Made by a program: the position numbers and the translations under genes. DNA of 11,383 nt from Bacteroidota bacterium (GTDB lineage Bacteria; Bacteroidota; Bacteroidia; B-17B0; B-17BO): the NCBI GenBank assembly GCA_025356715.1, contig JANXRU010000041.1:1-11383 (forward strand). Direction: 5' to 3'. The notes beneath the pieces were generated by a model. That model saw only the letters and a list, made by a program, of their open reading frames with translations. It did no database searches and was not told the origin of the DNA. Shown piece by piece: positions 7,681 to 11,383 of this stretch (positions are counted from its first letter, which is position 1; each line of letters begins with the position of its first letter).

Positions 7681-7899
7681 TTATTGGGATAGTGATTTAG
7701 CGGATTCTTTTCGTTTTTCTATTAATCTTGATACGGCGTATATTGTCATAGTAGAAAAAACAACATAAAAAACGGTCGTGAGCATTTCCAAAGGAGTCTT
7801 TTTTGTGCTATCATCTAGTCCGTTTGAAGGGGATATTAATCCAGCTGCTATTAAAAGTATAGCTACAAAAAGAGGTTTTAAATTTTTTAGTATTTCCAT
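7681..7899 (-). CDS. Small two-helix membrane protein, unknown
   Basis: Seventy-two residues with two hydrophobic segments (about 9-26 and 41-60), a short polar loop (SPSNGLDDSTKKTPLEM) and a basic C-terminal tail (EKRKESAKS). By the positive-inside rule both ends should be cytoplasmic. I do not recognise a family. It lies 10 bases after the preceding small gene and 15 before the carbonic anhydrase gene, so it is almost certainly in the same transcript. ATG 7899 has an A/T-rich leader typical of the other genes here. It could be a small subunit or accessory factor of the carbonic anhydrase/transporter pair; that is inference from position. Confidence 0.68.
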   Translation of the reverse strand: MEILKNLKPLFVAILLIAAGLISPSNGLDDSTKKTPLEMLTTVFYVVFSTMTIYAVSRLIEKRKESAKSLSQ

Positions 7900-7909
7900 G
7901 TTTATTTTA

Positions 7910-8173
7910 TTAATTGTTAGTATTATGAATAAATGTTTGGCTTTTGTTTGAGTTACTGAACTCTAATCGTTTAAAATTTTGAGATAATGTGATAGGAATC
8001 AAGAAAGCAAATAGTAATATTTCTTGAGCGAAAGCAAGTAAAAGGATGGCTATTAAAAAGTCATTTCCAATTTCAAAAATAGGGTTTGTAAATCCGTGGG
8101 TTAATTTTAAGTAAAGAAGGCTGCTTATAGCCGTAGTTGCGGCAAGAGTTGTTAAGGTTTTTTTATTTTTCAT
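7910..8173 (-). CDS. Small membrane protein, first gene of the carbonate operon
   Basis: Eighty-seven residues: a lysine-rich start, a moderately hydrophobic helix (about 7-23), a strongly hydrophobic stretch (about 37-62, containing FAQEILLFAFLIP) and a polar Asn/Ser-rich tail (67-87). No family recognised. It opens the operon, with a TAnnTTTG promoter box about 20 bases upstream, and ends 10 bases before the next small gene. The polar tail has an Asn/Ser composition like that of its AT-rich surroundings, so the exact length of the functional part is uncertain. Reality as a gene rests on tight packing, promoter position and membrane-protein composition rather than on homology. Confidence 0.62.
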   Translation of the reverse strand: MKNKKTLTTLAATTAISSLLYLKLTHGFTNPIFEIGNDFLIAILLLAFAQEILLFAFLIPITLSQNFKRLEFSNSNKSQTFIHNTNN

Positions 8174-8221
8174 ATATGTTTAAGTTTTACGTTACAAACG
8201 TATATATGTTTTAGCATATAT
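8171..8221. promoter_or_regulatory. Candidate operator: repeated ATATATG half-sites around the promoter box
   Basis: ATATATG (8202-8208) and CATATAT (8215-8221) form a 7-bp dyad with a 6-base spacer, just upstream of the TACGTTTG box. ATATATGTTT occurs again at 8172-8181, exactly 30 bases (about three helical turns) from 8202-8211, and overlaps the start codon. The arrangement suits a dimeric regulator, but the AT-rich context weakens it. Confidence 0.35.
8195..8202 (-). promoter_or_regulatory. Bacteroidota -7 promoter box of the carbonate operon
   Basis: The minus strand reads TACGTTTG, a match to TAnnTTTG, about 20 bases before the ATG at 8173. This gives a short leader of some 15 bases. 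No clear TTG element is visible further upstream; instead the place is taken by an AT-rich dyad. Confidence 0.45.
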
Positions 8222-8284
8222 TTTTATTTATATATTTTATATTATACATAAAAATATTTTATGTACAATAACGTAAAAAATAAG

Positions 8285-8360
8285 CCTTACTCAATTCAAT
8301 TATATCAATAAAATTTGGAAATAGGCTATAATGAAAGCTTCTATTGATATAGAGTAATGG
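8285..8360. other. Long bulged inverted repeat upstream of the carbonate operon
   Basis: TATATCAATA (8301-8310) pairs perfectly with TATTGATATA (8342-8351). TTACTC (8287-8292) pairs with GAGTAA (8352-8357), leaving an 8-base bulge on one arm, and CC/GG pairs add to the outer end. It lies between the tolC terminator and the operon promoter and is not needed for either. It could be a structured RNA, a regulator site or a relic. Confidence 0.45.
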
Positions 8361-8365
8361 TATGC

Positions 8366-8409
8366 AATTAAAAAGCCATTTTACTATAGTGTAAAATGAC
8401 TTTTTAATT
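8366..8409 (-). terminator. Intrinsic terminator after the tolC-like gene
   Basis: Two 19-base arms (8366-8384 and 8391-8409) pair with a single mismatch around a 6-base loop. On the minus strand the stem ends in CTTTTTAATT, a T-run, about 30 bases after the stop of the outer-membrane gene at 8440. Strong candidate; the near-symmetry could also stop plus-strand readthrough. Confidence 0.8.
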
Positions 8410-8439
8410 TATAAGATATTTTAATTCTTTAGAAGTCCT

Positions 8440-9873
8440 CTAATTCCAGCCTCCACCTAATGCTCTATAAATAGCAACTCTTGCATTTAGTTGTAGCATT
8501 TTAGTTTCAACTAATTCAAATCTAGATTCTAAAGCATCACGTTGAGTTAACAGCACCTCCATGTAATCTGCTCTTGCAGATCTAAATAATACTGTAGAAA
8601 TATCTATTGACTCCGTAAGCGCTTGAACTTGTTTAGTTTTTAAATCATAACTCTTTTTAAGATTACTAATCTTAGCCAGTTGATTTACAACTTCAATATG
8701 TGCTTTTAAAATGGTGCACTCGTAATTATACGCAGCTTGTATTTGTTTTGAGTTAGCTGAATAATAGGTAGCTTTTATTGCATTTCTATTTATTAATGGC
8801 GCTACTAAATCTCCTGCTAACGAATATAATAGTGATTGCGGCGATTTAATTAAATATGTAGGATTAAAGGCTCCGAAACCTGCCCCTGCTGTAATCATTA
8901 GCGAAGGATAAAAATTTGCTTTAGCTGATTTCACATCCAATTTTGAAGCAACAAGTTCTTTTTCTGCTTGCCTAATATCAGGCCGGTTCTCTAAAAGCTG
9001 GGAAGGTATTCCTGAGTGAATAGTATCAGGATCTAAGTCTATGAAATTTTGAGAATTTCTGCTAACAGGTTGCGGAAATCTTCCAACTAAAAAATTAATT
9101 TTGTTTTCAGTTTCAATAATCTGTTGACTGATATAATATTGTCGACTTTGATTTTTTAAAACTTCTGCCTCAAATCTACGTACCGCTAACTCAGTGACTC
9201 TAGCTGATTGCTTTTCTAGTTTAACTATTTCTAATGAATTTTGATAAAGTTCAATATTCTTTTTTAGAATATCTAACTGGTTATCTAAAGCCATTAGTTC
9301 GTAATAGGAACTAGCAATTTCAGAAATAATATTTGTGACCATGAAATTTTTTCCTTCAATAGTAGACAAGTATCTGTATGTTGCAGATTTTTTTGAATTA
9401 CGTAGTTTCTTCCATATATCTATTTCCCATGATACATTAACACCTACTAAATAATTCGGCAAAAAATCGGGTACTTTTTTACCAGGAGTAATTTCGTTTG
9501 CATCATCACTAGCTCCTTGACTAGTATACCTGCCTACTTTTTCTCCTCCAGCAGCAACGCCAGTATTAAGGGTAGGTAAGTATAATCCTTTTCTAGCCCT
9601 TACTTCATTTTTAGCAATATTAATTTCCTGTAGCATAATATTTAATTCCTGATTATTTTTTAATGCGACATCAATTAAGTCATTAAGATTTTGATCAGTA
9701 AAAAAATCTTTCCACTTTATTTTTGCTGAATTGATGGTATCTTTAGTACTGCTATAACTTTCAGGAACTGATTTATTTTCTTTTTTTTGAACCACAGATG
9801 TTCCAACACAAGCTGTGAATAAAAAGAATAAAAATGCTAAACCCACGTATGTTAAAATTATTTTTCTATTCAT
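8440..9873 (-). CDS. TolC/NodT-family efflux outer-membrane lipoprotein
   Basis: A 477-residue outer-membrane channel of tripartite efflux pumps. It begins with a lipoprotein signal peptide whose lipobox LFTAC places the acylated cysteine at residue 22. Two outer-membrane efflux repeats follow, with family features such as DLIDVALKNNQELNIMLQEI in the first half, a SWEIDIWKKLR block near the middle, and LLENRPDIRQAEKELVAS followed by ARADYMEVLLTQRDALESR in the second. Length is normal. The gene overlaps the end of the RND gene by 8 bases and has its own strong ribosome site, so it should be made together with the pump. It is closed by the hairpin at 8366-8409. The substrate cannot be deduced. 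Confidence 0.92.
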   Translation of the reverse strand: MNRKIILTYVGLAFLFFLFTACVGTSVVQKKENKSVPESYSSTKDTINSAKIKWKDFFTDQNLNDLIDVALKNNQELNIMLQEINIAKNEVRARKGLYLPTLNTGVAAGGEKVGRYTSQGASDDANEITPGKKVPDFLPNYLVGVNVSWEIDIWKKLRNSKKSATYRYLSTIEGKNFMVTNIISEIASSYYELMALDNQLDILKKNIELYQNSLEIVKLEKQSARVTELAVRRFEAEVLKNQSRQYYISQQIIETENKINFLVGRFPQPVSRNSQNFIDLDPDTIHSGIPSQLLENRPDIRQAEKELVASKLDVKSAKANFYPSLMITAGAGFGAFNPTYLIKSPQSLLYSLAGDLVAPLINRNAIKATYYSANSKQIQAAYNYECTILKAHIEVVNQLAKISNLKKSYDLKTKQVQALTESIDISTVLFRSARADYMEVLLTQRDALESRFELVETKMLQLNARVAIYRALGGGWN

Positions 9874-10969
9874 TTTCGCCCTCCTTTTCTTCTTTTAAAG
9901 AAAAATTATCAATTTGATGAACTAAATCTTCTGTTAAAGAACTTTCATCTTCGTTTTTAATTAATTTTCGTCCTTCTGCTAAGGAGCCAAATATATAGTA
10001 CAATCCAGGAACTATAATTACTCCGAAGATAGTTCCGAACAGCATACCTCCAAGAGCAGAAGCTCCAATTGTACGGTTACCTATTGCCCCAGCTCCATGC
10101 GCCAATACTAATGGTATTAAGCCTGCAATAAAAGCAAAGGATGTCATTAAAATTGGCCTGAAACGAACCTTAGCCCCTTCAATAGCCGCTTCTAATACAG
10201 TAGCTCCTTGATGATGCTTTTGAACGGCAAACTCAACTATTAACACCGCATTTTTACCTAGTAAACCAATTAACATTACTAAGCCCACTTGCGCATAAAT
10301 ATCATTAGCTAAACCAAATCCCTTAATCATTAAAAAGGAGCCAAACACACCTGCAGGTAATGAGAATACAACTGCTAAAGGAATGATGAAGCTTTCATAT
10401 TGTGCAGCCAAAACAAAATACACAAATATTAATACAATAATAAAAATATAGATAGCTTCATTTCCACGTCTTGTTTCGTCATAAGATAAAGCTGCCCAAT
10501 CAATATCATATCCGTGTGGTAATGTTTTCGCTGCTACTTCTTTAACTGCATCTATTGCTTCGCCACTGCTATATCCTTTTGCTGGCCCACCTCTAATACC
10601 TGCTGTATTATACATATTATAGCGGTTAATCTCATTTGCACCTTGTTTTTTTGTCATTTTCATAAAGGCTGAAAATGGGACCATTTCATCACGATTATTT
10701 TTCACATACAAATTCATAATATCAGTAGGGAGTTTTCTATACTCAGGTGAAGCCTGAACAAACACTTTGAAAAAACGTTGATATTTAATAAATCCTAATT
10801 CATAGGTACTACCAACAAAAATAGAAAGTGTATTCATGGCGTTACCAATACTAACTCCTTTTTGCATAGCTGCTTGATTATCGAATTCGATTTCGTATTG
10901 CGGATAATTAGCGCTAAAGAATGTAAACAATCTGAAGTCCGCTCCCTGTGAAAAATCCCAAATTGTCAT
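9866..10969 (-). CDS. RND efflux pump, C-terminal third only (truncated 5')
   Basis: The frame gives 367 residues matching the last third of an AcrB/MexB-type (HAE1) pump, normally about 1,050. From residue 15 (FTFFSANYPQYEIEFDN) it follows the family: porter-domain segment VPFSAFMKM, GYSSGEAIDAVKE, then five membrane helices including LAAQYESFIIPLAVV, LIGLLGKNAVLIVEFA (the proton-relay lysine helix) and RFRPILMTSFAFIAGL. An acidic tail of about 35 residues follows. Residues 1-14 (MTIWDFSQGADFRL) do not fit, and upstream the frame meets a stop at 10994-10996 without family similarity in any frame. The ATG at 10969 is therefore probably not a native start. The gene is either broken or joined wrongly at about 10928-10960. 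As it stands it cannot make a working pump. It overlaps the tolC-like gene by 8 bases. Confidence 0.8.
   Translation of the reverse strand: MTIWDFSQGADFRLFTFFSANYPQYEIEFDNQAAMQKGVSIGNAMNTLSIFVGSTYELGFIKYQRFFKVFVQASPEYRKLPTDIMNLYVKNNRDEMVPFSAFMKMTKKQGANEINRYNMYNTAGIRGGPAKGYSSGEAIDAVKEVAAKTLPHGYDIDWAALSYDETRRGNEAIYIFIIVLIFVYFVLAAQYESFIIPLAVVFSLPAGVFGSFLMIKGFGLANDIYAQVGLVMLIGLLGKNAVLIVEFAVQKHHQGATVLEAAIEGAKVRFRPILMTSFAFIAGLIPLVLAHGAGAIGNRTIGASALGGMLFGTIFGVIIVPGLYYIFGSLAEGRKLIKNEDESSLTEDLVHQIDNFSLKEEKEGENE
9879..9886 (-). promoter_or_regulatory. Strong Shine-Dalgarno site for the tolC-like gene
   Basis: The minus strand reads AAGGAGGG five bases before ATG 9873, inside the last codons of the RND gene (KEGENE). 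The other genes here have only A-rich leaders, as usual in Bacteroidota, so this site stands out. It supports the ATG at 9873 and coupled translation across the 8-base overlap. Confidence 0.6.
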
Positions 10970-11383
10970 TAAAATACGATCCTCTCGAAAACATTATGAT
11001 TTCTCCCATTGGTGATGCTTTTTCATGGCTTTACAAAGAGTTTACTACAAATGGTGGACTCTGAGAATTTCAATTATCGTTATCTTCTAGACTCTTTTGA
11101 ATTTTTTGCTACAGGTCAAACAAGGAAGAGTGTATAAAAATAGAAAACGTTGTGAGTATATGAACAACTGGCCTTGCGGTCTATACTCCTTGACGAACAA
11201 GTTTTCACATAAGAGTTTACTGATTTTCTCAGCATTAAGGAACAGTCTTATTCTGTACGACGGTTTCGTTTGAATAGTTTCGGATTTGACGTGAAGATTG
11301 TTTATATCAGACAAGCGATTGGTCTTCGGTAAGACGTTTTGTTGAAGTATTTCTGAAAACGATTCGAGTGAGTGAACCGAATA
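10970..11383. other. 414-base right end with no supportable gene
   Basis: The RND gene should continue here on the minus strand but does not. A minus frame stays open from the window edge to a stop near 11090 (98 codons, containing KPSYRIRLFLNAEKISKLL). A plus frame is open at about 10972-11061 (YDPLENIMISPIGDAFSWLY) and another for about 39 codons at 11211-11331 (EFTDFLSIKEQSYSVRRF). They overlap or interrupt each other and I recognise none. No terminal inverted repeat or target duplication is visible inside the window. It could be the edge of an inserted element, a rearranged fragment, or a chimeric assembly end. Confidence 0.5.

Noticed and set aside
8174..8365. Riboswitch in the leader of the carbonate operon
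   Set aside because: The probable transcript leader is only about 15 bases. The hairpin at 8285-8360 lies upstream of the promoter box and matches no riboswitch class I know.
11087..11314. Minus frame from a TTG start as a 75-residue gene
   Set aside because: The frame is open past that TTG to the window edge, so the start is arbitrary. No homology was recognised, so it is kept only as an observation.
10970..11383. Insertion sequence interrupting the RND gene
   Set aside because: No transposase motif, terminal inverted repeat or target duplication can be shown in the part present, so a specific IS call is not supported.

Overview
The window looks like a piece of an AT-rich Bacteroidota chromosome (Flavobacteriia/Cytophagia-like, about one third G+C by eye). 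Supporting signs are a DarA-type gene of the flexirubin/dialkylresorcinol pathway, a TonB protein with the N-terminal motif typical of the phylum, A-rich leaders without Shine-Dalgarno sequences in front of most genes, and two TAnnTTTG boxes of the kind Bacteroidota sigma factors use. Both ends are cut or disturbed: a gene tail lies at the left edge, and about 400 bases at the right edge do not continue the gene beside them.

Layout: (1) 2-1088, plus strand: the tail of an unrecognised gene and then darA, closed by a hairpin with a T-run. (2) 1286-2092, plus: a TonB energy transducer. (3) 2245-4395, minus: a large sensor-like protein with a signal peptide, TPR repeats, one membrane helix, a coiled coil and a SpoIIE/PP2C phosphatase. 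It converges on tonB, and a perfect 14-bp hairpin separates them. (4) 4556-4972, plus: a DUF1003 membrane protein, divergent from the phosphatase. (5) 8173-5096, minus: a tightly packed five-gene operon of two small membrane proteins, an exported beta-carbonic anhydrase, a protein resembling DUF6671 with a four-CxxC tail, and an SbtA-type bicarbonate transporter. (6) 10969-8440, minus: the 3' third of an RND efflux pump gene overlapping a TolC/NodT outer-membrane lipoprotein gene. (7) 10970-11383: no supportable gene.

The most interesting unit is the five-gene operon. An exported carbonic anhydrase, which interconverts CO2 and bicarbonate, sits with a Na+/bicarbonate symporter, so the operon reads as an inorganic-carbon supply module in a probably heterotrophic bacterium. 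It has no visible SbtB regulator and carries three genes of unknown role. Its promoter region (8174-8365) contains a TAnnTTTG box flanked by AT-rich dyads and a long bulged inverted repeat.

The RND and TolC genes would form the inner- and outer-membrane parts of a tripartite efflux pump. The RND frame loses family similarity at about 10930, so either the gene is broken (insertion or rearrangement) or the sequence is a chimeric contig end.
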